From JAFDVL01 sp043736395 (lineage in GTDB: Bacteria > Acidobacteriota > Blastocatellia > RBC074): a DNA stretch of 7,757 nt. The first letter of the stretch is position 1. Each line of letters opens with the position of its first letter. This document shows, in pieces, positions 1 through 6,366 of the stretch. The notes beneath the pieces are model-generated. The model saw only the letters and a list, made by a program, of their open reading frames with translations. It was not told the origin of the DNA and searched no databases. Location: assembly GCA_043736395.1 (NCBI GenBank), contig JAYTCQ010000423.1, positions 1-7,757 on the forward strand, written 5' to 3'. Both the position numbers and the translations under genes were made by a program.

Positions 1-717
1 CGGAAAATCGGCGGCGCGAAGTTGAAAATTCACTCTGAAATTCCGCTCGCGCGCGGGCTAGGTAGCAGTAGTTCCGCGATCATCGCTGGGATTTCTTTAT
101 ATGAAGTTCTAAGCGGCGAATGTCTGAGTGAGCACGAATTTTTTCGTTATGCGATGCACTACGAAAATCACGGCGACAATCTTGCGCCCTGTTATTTAGG
201 CGGTTTGGTGCTCGCCTGCGTTCGCGAAGAAGCCGACGGATTATTGACTCTGCTCGCCGTTAAACGAAAATGGAATGACGCCGTAAAATTAGTAATCGCT
301 ATTCCTGATTTTGAAATGGAAACCTCGAAAATGCGCGCCGCTTTGCCGAAGGAAATTCCGTTAGCTGATGCAATTTTCAATATGCAACGTACCGCTTTGT
401 TGCAGGCTGCGATTGCTGAAAATCGTTGCGAGTTGATTTCTGAAGCGCTTCGAGATCGCATCCATCAACCTTACCGCGCTCCGCTGGTTCCGGCCTTAAG
501 CGAAGTGCTAAAAATGAACAATGAAATTGAACGCTATCCCGGTTTGCTCGGGGTCGCCATCAGTGGCGCAGGTTCGACGATGATCGCACTCGCGCATAAC
601 AGTTGTGCCGAAATTGGCGCTGCCATGAAAGCTCGCATCGAAGCCTGCGGTATCAGCGCCAAAGCGATGGAAGTTAGTGTTGATGATCGCGGCAGGCAAA
701 TCACCAAGCTTGATTAA
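1..717 (+). CDS. thrB: Homoserine kinase (GHMP kinase family), 5'-truncated by window edge
   Basis: ATP-dependent phosphorylation of L-homoserine to O-phosphohomoserine, the substrate of threonine synthase; a cytoplasmic enzyme of threonine biosynthesis. The open frame runs in from base 1, giving 238 visible residues against about 300 in the family, so roughly 60-70 N-terminal residues are missing. Visible family marks are the GHMP phosphate-binding loop IPLARGLGSSSSA (visible residues 14-26), HGDNLAPCYLGG (57-68), DRIHQPYR (about 152-159) and the C-terminal SGAGST loop (188-193), where many relatives have SGAGPT. A TTG at base 22 could be mistaken for a start, but it lies just before the ATP loop and would remove an essential part of the fold. 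The next gene begins 20 bp after the stop, so co-transcription is possible though no functional link is evident. The family call is firm; ThrB rather than another GHMP kinase rests on the HGDN and HQPYR motifs. Confidence 0.93.
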   Translation, partial: RKIGGAKLKIHSEIPLARGLGSSSSAIIAGISLYEVLSGECLSEHEFFRYAMHYENHGDNLAPCYLGGLVLACVREEADGLLTLLAVKRKWNDAVKLVIAIPDFEMETSKMRAALPKEIPLADAIFNMQRTALLQAAIAENRCELISEALRDRIHQPYRAPLVPALSEVLKMNNEIERYPGLLGVAISGAGSTMIALAHNSCAEIGAAMKARIEACGISAKAMEVSVDDRGRQITKLD

Positions 718-737
718 TCTCTAAAAAAATATAACTC

Positions 738-1538
738 ATGAAAAAAATATTAATTATTACTTTGTCACTCGTACTTTTCTCGTTGACGATCACGGCGCAA
801 AAAAAGCCGCTTAAAAAAACAGTCAGACCCGCCGCACCGATTATCAAAGTTCAATCGAAATTATTCGATGCTTTGAAAAATCAAGATGCGAAAGTGATAA
901 ATTCCTTACTCGCTAAAGATTTGCAATGGGTCGGAATTGATGGCGGGGTGTTGACCAAGGCTCAGCTCATCGCGAAGGCAGATAAATCAACGATCGAAAT
1001 TTCTAAAATTGAGAATCAAAAAATTCATAACCTCGGCGCAACTATTTTGGTTTCTGCCGAAGCAATAACCAATGCCAATAAGCCAATCCATTACCTTTCG
1101 GTGTGGACATCACAAAATGGAAATTGGCAATTAATCTCGTGGCACGCAACGAATTTTACTTCGTCAGCGGGTCTTGCACGAAAATTAGCAGGAGGAAAAA
1201 AAGTGATTACGACAGATTCAGGTTTGCAATATATAGACGTTGAAGTGGGTACGGGTGAAAGCCCAAAACCCGGTCAAATGGTGAGAGTTCATTACACAGG
1301 CGTGCTAGAAAATGGCACGAAATTCGATAGCTCCGTGGATCGCAATGAACCGTTTGAATTTCCCATCGGTCAGGGACGCGTTATCAAAGGATGGGACGAA
1401 GGAGTCCTGACGATGAAAATTGGCGGAAAACGGAAATTGGTAATTCCGGCAGACCTCGGCTACGGCTCACGAGGAATCGGGCCAATTCCGCCGAATTCAA
1501 CTTTGATTTTTGATGTGGAATTATTAGGCGTTAAATAA
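738..1538 (+). CDS. Secreted NTF2-like (DUF4440-type) + FKBP-type peptidyl-prolyl cis-trans isomerase
   Basis: A 266-residue exported protein expected to catalyse cis-trans isomerisation of prolyl bonds during folding outside the cytoplasm. Residues 1-20 form a signal peptide: MKK, a hydrophobic core, then a likely cleavage site after ITA, with no lipobox cysteine. Residues about 38-140 resemble the DUF4440/SnoaL-like NTF2 fold, with a FDALKNQDAKVINSLL helix, VGIDGGVLTKAQL, and a final strand pair NGNWQLISWHAT. Residues about 155-266 are a full FKBP domain with the pocket residues expected from FKBP12: Y186 in HYTG, F196-D197, F206, V215-I216, W219 in KGWDEG, Y242 in GYGSRG and F258 in the terminal IFDVELL strand. 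FKBP domains are usually preceded by a helical dimerisation segment or stand alone, so an NTF2-like partner is unusual. The ATG at 738 is the only start that gives a complete signal peptide. No Shine-Dalgarno is visible; the leader is A/T-rich. The stop codon touches a large inverted repeat. Confidence 0.9.
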   Translation: MKKILIITLSLVLFSLTITAQKKPLKKTVRPAAPIIKVQSKLFDALKNQDAKVINSLLAKDLQWVGIDGGVLTKAQLIAKADKSTIEISKIENQKIHNLGATILVSAEAITNANKPIHYLSVWTSQNGNWQLISWHATNFTSSAGLARKLAGGKKVITTDSGLQYIDVEVGTGESPKPGQMVRVHYTGVLENGTKFDSSVDRNEPFEFPIGQGRVIKGWDEGVLTMKIGGKRKLVIPADLGYGSRGIGPIPPNSTLIFDVELLGVK

Positions 1539-1655
1539 AAATGCAGAAGCCCGCCCGCAGTAAGGACGCCCGTACACTTGATATAACTTTTTTAGTAACT
1601 GCGAAATTTTATATGGTGTACAGCCGCCCTTATTGCGTGCGGGCTTCTGCATTTT
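1538..1655. repeat. 118-bp imperfect inverted repeat between convergent genes, MITE/REP-like; possible bidirectional terminator
   Basis: The arms at 1538-1577 and 1616-1655 are reverse complements over 40 bp with 5 mismatches and no gap. The outer 17 bp (AAAATGCAGAAGCCCGC) and inner 6 bp (GTACAC) match perfectly. The 38-bp A/T-rich centre (1578-1615) contains T-tracts. The left arm starts on the last base of the isomerase stop codon. The right arm overlaps the 3' end of the kinase gene on the other strand, encoding its last seven residues and stop. Transcribed from either side it would form a long hairpin able to end transcription or protect the mRNA end. Long arms, a non-coding centre and intergenic position fit a non-autonomous palindromic element, but no target-site duplication is obvious and no transposase is nearby. 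The structure is seen directly; mobility and termination are inferred. Confidence 0.85.
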
Positions 1656-4251
1656 GGACTAGGTCCAGTTTGTATTTGTCAGTCTGCTTGAGCAGCTTGT
1701 AGCTTTGCAGATACAGCAGATCATCCTGGGCTTTTTTCATGTAATCCGCCGCTAATGCTTCGCTGCCCTTTAGTAATTTATAGGCATTCGCAATTTTTCG
1801 ATTTAAATCGCTTCGCAAAACAAGAATGGATGAACTTTTATTGAGCTGTGACATCTTTTCAATGAAGGAAAGCCCCTGTTCATAATTGCGAATTCCTTCA
1901 GGAATATTTTTGTTATTGATGCTGAGATTGCCAAGCGATTTATAAATTTCAAAGGTTTGACTGAGGAATTCAAAATTATTCGGATCGTTGACTGAGAGGT
2001 GCTCCAAAATCGCCAACGCTGCTTGATAGTACTTTTTCGCTTCGCCTGATTTATTCCATTTATCGTAACCGATAGCCAGATATTGCAAGGCCTCCGCTTC
2101 ATCACGTTTGGCTTCTATGTTTTTAGTGTCGGAAGCTGCGTATGTTTTCATTCCTTCCAATGACAATTGAAAATATTGAATGCTTTCCTGTGCTTTGCCA
2201 GACCTTGCCAGCGCAGAGCCAACATTTATCCTGGTCGCAGGAATATAACGCTTAAAATTATTTTTAGCTGGGAAGTCGCGGACTAATTGTTCTGAGATTT
2301 CAAGCGAGCGCCGATGGTGCTGAACGGCTTCTGCAAAGATTGGAATCGCATCTTTATTTTGTTCGCGAAGTGATTCACCGAAATCTTCTAATCTCGTTCC
2401 TAGTCGCTGAAGGACTACGACCAAAACCTGTGCGAATTTTTCATTCGTAGGGGAAGCCTGATGAATTTCATCGGCTATTTGCAGGGCTTTGCGGTACATC
2501 AGGAATTTTCCTTCATAGCCTTGCGAAAAATCCAGAGCGTCGCCGATATTGAGATAGCTTCGCGCGAGTTCTTTTTTGAGTTCGATTTTATCGGGGTTAA
2601 GGGATACTAATTTCTGCGTAATTTGTAAGCCTTTTTGCGCGGCATTTTCAGCCGCTTCCCAGTTCTCGACACGTTCGAGCAAGAGACCGTTTGCTTCGTA
2701 TGCTTCTTTGAGCTTAGTCAGGGAATTATTGTCATTCGGGTTTTTTAACACCAATTTTTCCAGCAGATTGACACTCTTCTGATAACTGACCAGCGCATTT
2801 TGCGATTCGCCTAAATTCGCAACAAATGGCGCTCCCTGAATATCTCCGATCTTTAAATAGGACTCGGCTAATTCGAGATTCAGCGCATCATTATTGGCAG
2901 CATCTTGCGACAAGCGATCAAGATATTGGACGGCGTCTCCGACCAATGTTTTCCGTACTGCGATTGATCCAGGAAGATTCGCGATTTCATCGTGATATTT
3001 GAAAACCACATTGTTGGCGAGCTTGCGAACCTCTTCAAATCTTTGTTCGGCAAGCCGACGTTCCGTTCGGGCAATTTTCGCCTGCCACCCGGTTGTGATG
3101 ACTCCGGCGGTCAGCGTCAAAGTGAGTAAGCTTGCGGCAGTGACTAACGTTTTATTCCGTGCGAAGTATTTGGAAGCCCGATATGTGAAGGTGTCAGGTC
3201 GAGCCGTGACAGGCAACCCTTCAAGGTAGCGGCGAATGTCTTCAGAAAATTGCTCAACAGAAAGATAGCGACGCGCTGCTTCTTTCTGGAGTGCTTTCAA
3301 GACAATATTGTCGAGATCAGCATTGAGAACGTTGCGCGTTTTTGTTGTTCGCAGCGAGGGCTTCAACGGCTGCGTTTCACAGATTGCTTTCGTGATTTCG
3401 TCAGGACGCTTTTCTTTTAAATCGTATGGTTTTTCATTAGTGAGCAGCTCATACAAAACGACCCCTAAAGAATAAACGTCCGACGCCGTAGTGATTTGTT
3501 CGCCGCGTGCCTGTTCAGGCGAAGCATATTGTGGCGTCATTAATCCAAACGCGGTGACGGTCACATCTTCTCCGGAATCTTCGAGTAATTTTGCAATTCC
3601 AAAATCAAGTAATTTAGGTGTTCCATCATCAGTTACCAGAATATTCGTGGGCTTCAAATCCCGATGAATAACCAGGCGTTGATGAGCGTAGGAAACGGCG
3701 GAGCAGACCTGACGAAAATTTTTGAGAATTTCAGTTGTTGATAAATTCTGCTCTTCGCAAAATTTATCAATGAATTCCCCTTCGACAAATTCCATTGCGA
3801 AAAAAGGCGAGCCGTCATCAGTGATACCGCTATCAATCAAACGAGCAATATTGGGATGTTCCAAGCTCGCCAGAATCCTTCGTTCGGTGCGAAATCTTCT
3901 CAGCAATTCCGCCGAACTCATTCCACCTTTGATAATTTTCAGGGCGACTCTTTGCGAGACTTCTTCGGAAACGCGAAGGGCTTCATAGACTTTGCCCATG
4001 CCGCCGTGACCGATTTCACGAATCAATTCGTAATTCTTGATTGCTGGCAGAAGCTGCAATGAATGGATCGGAGATTCTTCCAGGAATTCATCTGCTTCTT
4101 CGTCAGCGCGAATCAGCTTTTCGACTTCAGCTCGTAATTGAAGATCGTTTTGTTGCTCAAGTAAAATTTTCCGTTCAGCAGGGGTAAGTTCAATGGCTTG
4201 ACGAAACAACGCTAAAATACTCTGCCAGTTTTGAGTAGAGATATTAGACAT
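1630..4251 (-). CDS. Membrane-anchored Ser/Thr protein kinase with C-terminal TPR-like repeats
   Basis: An 873-residue PknB-type (Hanks-type) kinase. Residues 1-70 are a helical N-terminal segment (AIELTPAERKILL, AEVEKLIRADEEADEFLEES) common in acidobacterial kinases. The kinase domain spans about 74-345: glycine loop IGHGGMGKVY (80-89), VALK lysine K105, catalytic HRDLKPTN (196-203, D198; an RD kinase), DFG (216-218), SPE (244-246) and ASDVYSLGVVLYELL (about 256-270). All key residues are present, so it should be active. One transmembrane helix lies near 368-389, followed by a charged, probably coiled segment and about 450 residues of degenerate TPR-like helical pairs (such as ELAESYLKIGD and SALARSGKAQESIQYFQLSLE), presumably outside the membrane and used for protein binding. 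Start: ATG at 4251 gives MSNISTQNW; an in-frame TTG at 4296 adds 15 unlikely residues. No Shine-Dalgarno is visible. The gene is divergent from hisZ and convergent with the isomerase gene. Its ligand and substrates cannot be read from sequence. Confidence 0.93.
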   Translation of the reverse strand: MSNISTQNWQSILALFRQAIELTPAERKILLEQQNDLQLRAEVEKLIRADEEADEFLEESPIHSLQLLPAIKNYELIREIGHGGMGKVYEALRVSEEVSQRVALKIIKGGMSSAELLRRFRTERRILASLEHPNIARLIDSGITDDGSPFFAMEFVEGEFIDKFCEEQNLSTTEILKNFRQVCSAVSYAHQRLVIHRDLKPTNILVTDDGTPKLLDFGIAKLLEDSGEDVTVTAFGLMTPQYASPEQARGEQITTASDVYSLGVVLYELLTNEKPYDLKEKRPDEITKAICETQPLKPSLRTTKTRNVLNADLDNIVLKALQKEAARRYLSVEQFSEDIRRYLEGLPVTARPDTFTYRASKYFARNKTLVTAASLLTLTLTAGVITTGWQAKIARTERRLAEQRFEEVRKLANNVVFKYHDEIANLPGSIAVRKTLVGDAVQYLDRLSQDAANNDALNLELAESYLKIGDIQGAPFVANLGESQNALVSYQKSVNLLEKLVLKNPNDNNSLTKLKEAYEANGLLLERVENWEAAENAAQKGLQITQKLVSLNPDKIELKKELARSYLNIGDALDFSQGYEGKFLMYRKALQIADEIHQASPTNEKFAQVLVVVLQRLGTRLEDFGESLREQNKDAIPIFAEAVQHHRRSLEISEQLVRDFPAKNNFKRYIPATRINVGSALARSGKAQESIQYFQLSLEGMKTYAASDTKNIEAKRDEAEALQYLAIGYDKWNKSGEAKKYYQAALAILEHLSVNDPNNFEFLSQTFEIYKSLGNLSINNKNIPEGIRNYEQGLSFIEKMSQLNKSSSILVLRSDLNRKIANAYKLLKGSEALAADYMKKAQDDLLYLQSYKLLKQTDKYKLDLVQNAEARTQ

Positions 4252-4278
4252 GGGGGAATAATCCAATCTTGAAAATTT

Positions 4279-4307
4279 ATAAAATATGAATAACAAAAAT
4301 CAGGCAA
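4279..4307 (-). promoter_or_regulatory. Candidate promoter for the kinase gene
   Basis: On the minus strand TTGCCT (4302-4307) is followed after 17 bp by TTTTAT (4279-4284), which resembles a sigma-70 -35/-10 pair, about 28 bp upstream of the kinase ATG. The -10 match is only moderate and the surrounding DNA is A/T-rich, so chance is a real possibility. Confidence 0.3.
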
Positions 4308-4388
4308 CGGTAACAGGCACAGTTGCAATTTCATCAATATTCAGGGAGATACAAGCGGCTCCAATCCATCTATGAAAGAAGCGAGCAG

Positions 4389-4423
4389 GTGAATAATCGT
4401 GAATAGCTGTGATAAAGTATATT
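4389..4423 (+). promoter_or_regulatory. Three helically phased direct repeats before a -10-like TATATT, upstream of hisZ
   Basis: GTGAATAATC (4389), GTGAATAGCT (4399) and GTGATAAAGT (4409) are consecutive units sharing a GTGAATA/GTGATAA core at exactly 10-bp spacing, about one DNA turn. They are followed directly by TATATT (4418-4423), which could serve as a -10 element, about 46 bp before the hisZ ATG. No good -35 hexamer sits at the standard distance from it, which would fit an activator-dependent promoter. The repeats are seen; a regulator-binding role is inferred. Confidence 0.3.
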
Positions 4424-4469
4424 TTTTTCTGGAATGGGTAAATGAATTTTTTTCGCGGATGCAATTTAT

Positions 4470-5570
4470 ATGTCATCTCTAACTAAAATCCCGTCAGGCG
4501 TACAGTACTTTTTCGATGGTGAAGCACGCCTTCGTCGGCAAGTCGAACGTCAGGCGATGGAGGTTTTTGCCGGTTGGTCGTACGACGAAATCATTGTGCC
4601 AATGTTTGATTATCATGATTTATTTGCGCGTGGAATGGGTACGCAACGCGCCGAACGCACTTATCGTTTCACTGATCGTGATGGCGCTTTATTAGCTCTC
4701 AGACCTGAAATGACTTCGCTGGTGGCGCGGACTGTGGCGACCAGATTTGTCCAGCGCGAACGTCCGATTCGCCTTTGTTATTCGGGTGAAGTTTTTCGTT
4801 ACGATGATCCAGCCGCCAATGCCGCCAGGGAATTTCATCAGCTTGGAATCGAACAAATTGGACAATCTTCACCAACAGCTGATGTCGAAGTTCTATTAAT
4901 TGCCGTAGAGATGCTGACGAAATTAGGACTGAATGATTTTCGGATTACGCTCTCACATGTGGATTTTTTCAACGGTATCGCAGCCGCTTTAAAAATGAAT
5001 GAAGATCAACGAGGTAAATTGCGCGAGTTGATTGATCGCCGCAATTCTATTGCTCTTGATGTTTATTTAAAAACAAATGCGCCGGAGATGGACAATGATC
5101 GGCGTCAAAGATTTTGCCAGCTCACACAAATTGCTGGCAAAGCCGAAGCTATTAACCAAGCGCGTGAAACTCTCCGAAATGAAACCTCTCGTACCGCAAT
5201 TGAACAACTGGCTTCGATCTTTGATGCGTTGACTTCCCTCGGTATCGATGAACATTTTGATATTGATTTTGGCGACGCCGGAGGACTTGAGTACTACACC
5301 GGATTAACTTTCAAGGTGTACGTTCCTGGCTGGGGAACTGAAATCGGAAGTGGCGGACGCTACGATAATTTGATTAGTAATTTCGGAAAATCAGAGCCAG
5401 CCGTCGGCTTTTCGTTTGCACTGGATGGAATCGTCGGAGTGCTCGCCTCTAATCAAGAATTGACTCCGAATGACGAAGCAGTTCAGCCGATTTCTCCGCA
5501 AGAAAATTTGGCAGAAACATTTAAGCAAGCTCGCCACCAGCGAAGCCTCAAAAGGAAAGTGAAGATTTGA
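4470..5570 (+). CDS. hisZ: ATP phosphoribosyltransferase regulatory subunit (HisRS-like)
   Basis: HisZ is a catalytically inactive paralogue of histidyl-tRNA synthetase that binds short-form HisG and is needed for its activity and for feedback inhibition by histidine in the first step of histidine synthesis. This 366-residue protein has the class II synthetase core: PSGVQYFFDGEARLRRQVE (8-26), RYRFTDRDG-type strand and LRPEMTSLVAR (77-87), motif-2-like GEVFRYDDPAANAAREFHQLG (split around 106-126), the histidine-site loop GLEYYTG (272-278), GSGGRYDNL (293-301) and motif-3-like AVGFSFALDGI (311-321). It ends about 45 residues later in a basic tail (RSLKRKVKI) and lacks the roughly 100-residue anticodon-binding domain of true HisRS. 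Together with short hisG immediately downstream this makes HisZ much more likely than HisS. The ATG at 4470 starts just before the conserved PSGV segment; ATGs at 4442 and 4459 are in other frames. No Shine-Dalgarno is visible. The stop is followed after 2 bp by a palindromic repeat. Confidence 0.92.
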   Translation: MSSLTKIPSGVQYFFDGEARLRRQVERQAMEVFAGWSYDEIIVPMFDYHDLFARGMGTQRAERTYRFTDRDGALLALRPEMTSLVARTVATRFVQRERPIRLCYSGEVFRYDDPAANAAREFHQLGIEQIGQSSPTADVEVLLIAVEMLTKLGLNDFRITLSHVDFFNGIAAALKMNEDQRGKLRELIDRRNSIALDVYLKTNAPEMDNDRRQRFCQLTQIAGKAEAINQARETLRNETSRTAIEQLASIFDALTSLGIDEHFDIDFGDAGGLEYYTGLTFKVYVPGWGTEIGSGGRYDNLISNFGKSEPAVGFSFALDGIVGVLASNQELTPNDEAVQPISPQENLAETFKQARHQRSLKRKVKI

Positions 5571-5572
5571 AA

Positions 5573-5661
5573 ACAGGCGTTCAGAGTTCACGCTTTAGCG
5601 TGTCTCCCGCCAGCGAAGCGCGGCGGGAGGGCAAACTAAAGTTTGAACTCTGAACGCTTGT
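5573..5661. repeat. 89-bp composite palindrome between hisZ and hisG
   Basis: The outer arms pair as ACAGGCGTTCAGAGTTCA (from 5573) with its near-complement ending at 5661, one mismatch. The inner stem CTCCCGCC (5604-5611) pairs perfectly with GGCGGGAG (5622-5629), and the tip GCG/CGC closes a 3-nt loop. Between outer and inner stems each arm holds its own 14-bp palindrome: CACGCTTTAGCGTG (5589-5602) and CAAACTAAAGTTTG (5632-5645). The element can therefore fold as one long hairpin or as a three-lobed cruciform. It begins 2 bp after the hisZ stop and ends 15 bp before hisG. It resembles a REP/MITE-type unit; it might also stabilise or attenuate the hisZ-hisG transcript. There is no T-tract after it, so it is a poor intrinsic terminator. 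Confidence 0.85.
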
Positions 5662-5676
5662 ATACAACGGTTTTAT

Positions 5677-6303
5677 ATGCTCACGATAGCTTTAGCCAAA
5701 GGAAGATTGCAGGAAGAAGCGCTCAAGATTTTTGCGCGTGCAGGCATCGTCGTCTCTGAAGAAGAATTGAATTCGCGCAAGCTCGCTGTGCATTCTGCGG
5801 ATCATCGTTTCAAGTTCGTGTTCGTCAAACCCGGGGATGTTCCAACGTACGTTGAATACGGTGTAGCGGATGCGGGCGTGTGCGGACGTGATGTATTAAT
5901 CGAAGCCGAAGCCGATGTTCACGAACCGCTGGATTTAGGAATCGGCTACTGCAAGATCGCCGTGGCTGGACGCAAAGAAGTTGTCGGACAGGATTATAAT
6001 TTGCTCGCAACGGTACGTGTCGCAACGAAATATCCAAAGATTGCAACCGAATATTTTCATCAACGCGGCATCCCGATTGAAGTCGTCTATTTATCAGGCT
6101 CCGTCGAATTAGCCCCAATTCTAGGACTTTCCGACCGCATCGTAGATTTAGTCGAAACTGGACGTACGCTGAAAGAAAACGGTTTGGAAGTGATTGATGT
6201 CATCACGGAAACGACGGCGCGTTTAATTGTGAATCGCGCGAGCTTTCATTTGAAGCGAGATGAAGTGAGCCGATTAATTCATGAACTTGGGCTTGCGCTG
6301 TAA
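5677..6303 (+). CDS. hisG: ATP phosphoribosyltransferase catalytic subunit, short form
   Basis: Catalyses ATP + PRPP to phosphoribosyl-ATP and pyrophosphate, the committed first step of histidine biosynthesis, in the cytoplasm. The 208-residue length marks the short form, which lacks the C-terminal ACT-like histidine-binding domain of long HisG (about 290-300 residues) and depends on HisZ, encoded just upstream. Visible family features are LTIALAKGRLQEEAL at the N-terminus (2-16), VKPGDVPTYVEYGVADAGVCGRD (within 50-72), LSGSVELAP (139-147) and the PRPP-binding loop DLVETGRTLKENGL (157-170), followed by the final ANR-like VNRASFHLK segment (185-193). The ATG at 5677 begins exactly at the conserved N-terminus; no Shine-Dalgarno precedes it. 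It is separated from hisZ by a 106-bp gap largely filled by a palindrome, and from hisD by 63 bp containing a repeat and T-tract. Nothing suggests truncation or loss of function. Confidence 0.96.
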   Translation: MLTIALAKGRLQEEALKIFARAGIVVSEEELNSRKLAVHSADHRFKFVFVKPGDVPTYVEYGVADAGVCGRDVLIEAEADVHEPLDLGIGYCKIAVAGRKEVVGQDYNLLATVRVATKYPKIATEYFHQRGIPIEVVYLSGSVELAPILGLSDRIVDLVETGRTLKENGLEVIDVITETTARLIVNRASFHLKRDEVSRLIHELGLAL

Positions 6304-6350
6304 CCGATTCAGACCCGCGTAAACCCGCATGATCCGTCAAATCCGCGGTC
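6302..6350. repeat. Degenerate ~10-bp tandem repeat between hisG and hisD
   Basis: Units beginning AACCGATTC (6302), ACCCGCGTAA (6313), ACCCGCATG (6323), ATCCGTCAA (6332) and ATCCGCGGT (6341) recur every 9-11 bp, sharing an A(C/T)CCG core. The array starts inside the hisG stop codon and fills most of the hisG-hisD gap. It codes for nothing recognisable. The pattern resembles short dispersed intergenic repeats rather than a gene remnant; family membership is inferred. Confidence 0.55.
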
Positions 6351-6366
6351 TATTTTTTTGTTTTTT
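6312..6366 (+). terminator. Terminator-like hairpin and T-tract directly before hisD
   Basis: GACCCGCG (6312-6319) can pair with CGCGGTC (6344-6350), giving a 7-bp G/C-rich stem with one bulged C and a 24-nt loop. A T-run, TATTTTTTTGTTTTTT, follows at 6351-6366 and ends at the hisD ATG. The stem is short and the loop long, so termination would be weak. The same T-run also forms the entire proximal hisD leader, so it may simply be an A/T-rich translation start region. Confidence 0.35.

Noticed and set aside
22..717. TTG at base 22 as the thrB start
   Set aside because: The frame is open to base 1, and starting here would place the ATP-binding loop at the extreme N-terminus; the gene is cut by the window edge.
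1538..1655. Complete insertion sequence at the convergent junction
   Set aside because: Only 38 bp separate the arms, there is no room for a transposase, and no clear target-site duplication flanks them; at most it is a non-autonomous element.
1803..2105. Open frames antisense to or out of frame with the kinase, hisZ, hisG and hisD genes
   Set aside because: Their translations have no recognisable domain and lie wholly inside strongly conserved genes on other frames; they are shadows.
4252..4296. Longer kinase reading frame from a TTG at 4296
   Set aside because: The extra 15 residues look like translated A/T-rich leader and overlap the candidate promoter; the ATG at 4251 fits the family N-terminus.
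4252..4469. Histidine attenuator (leader peptide rich in His codons) or T-box upstream of hisZ
   Set aside because: I found no run of CAT/CAC codons in a short ORF, no terminator/antiterminator pair and no T-box core sequence.
4442..4486. 14-codon ORF (ATG at 4442) overlapping the hisZ start in another frame, considered as a regulatory upstream ORF
   Set aside because: It is too short to judge, has only one Cys and no His codons, and has no convincing ribosome binding site; chance is likely.
5573..5661. Strong rho-independent terminator between hisZ and hisG
   Set aside because: The hairpin is long, but no T-tract follows on either strand, so a classical intrinsic terminator is not supported.
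6302..6350. CRISPR array between hisG and hisD
   Set aside because: The repeat units are about 10 bp and degenerate, with no spacers; the spacing does not fit a CRISPR array.
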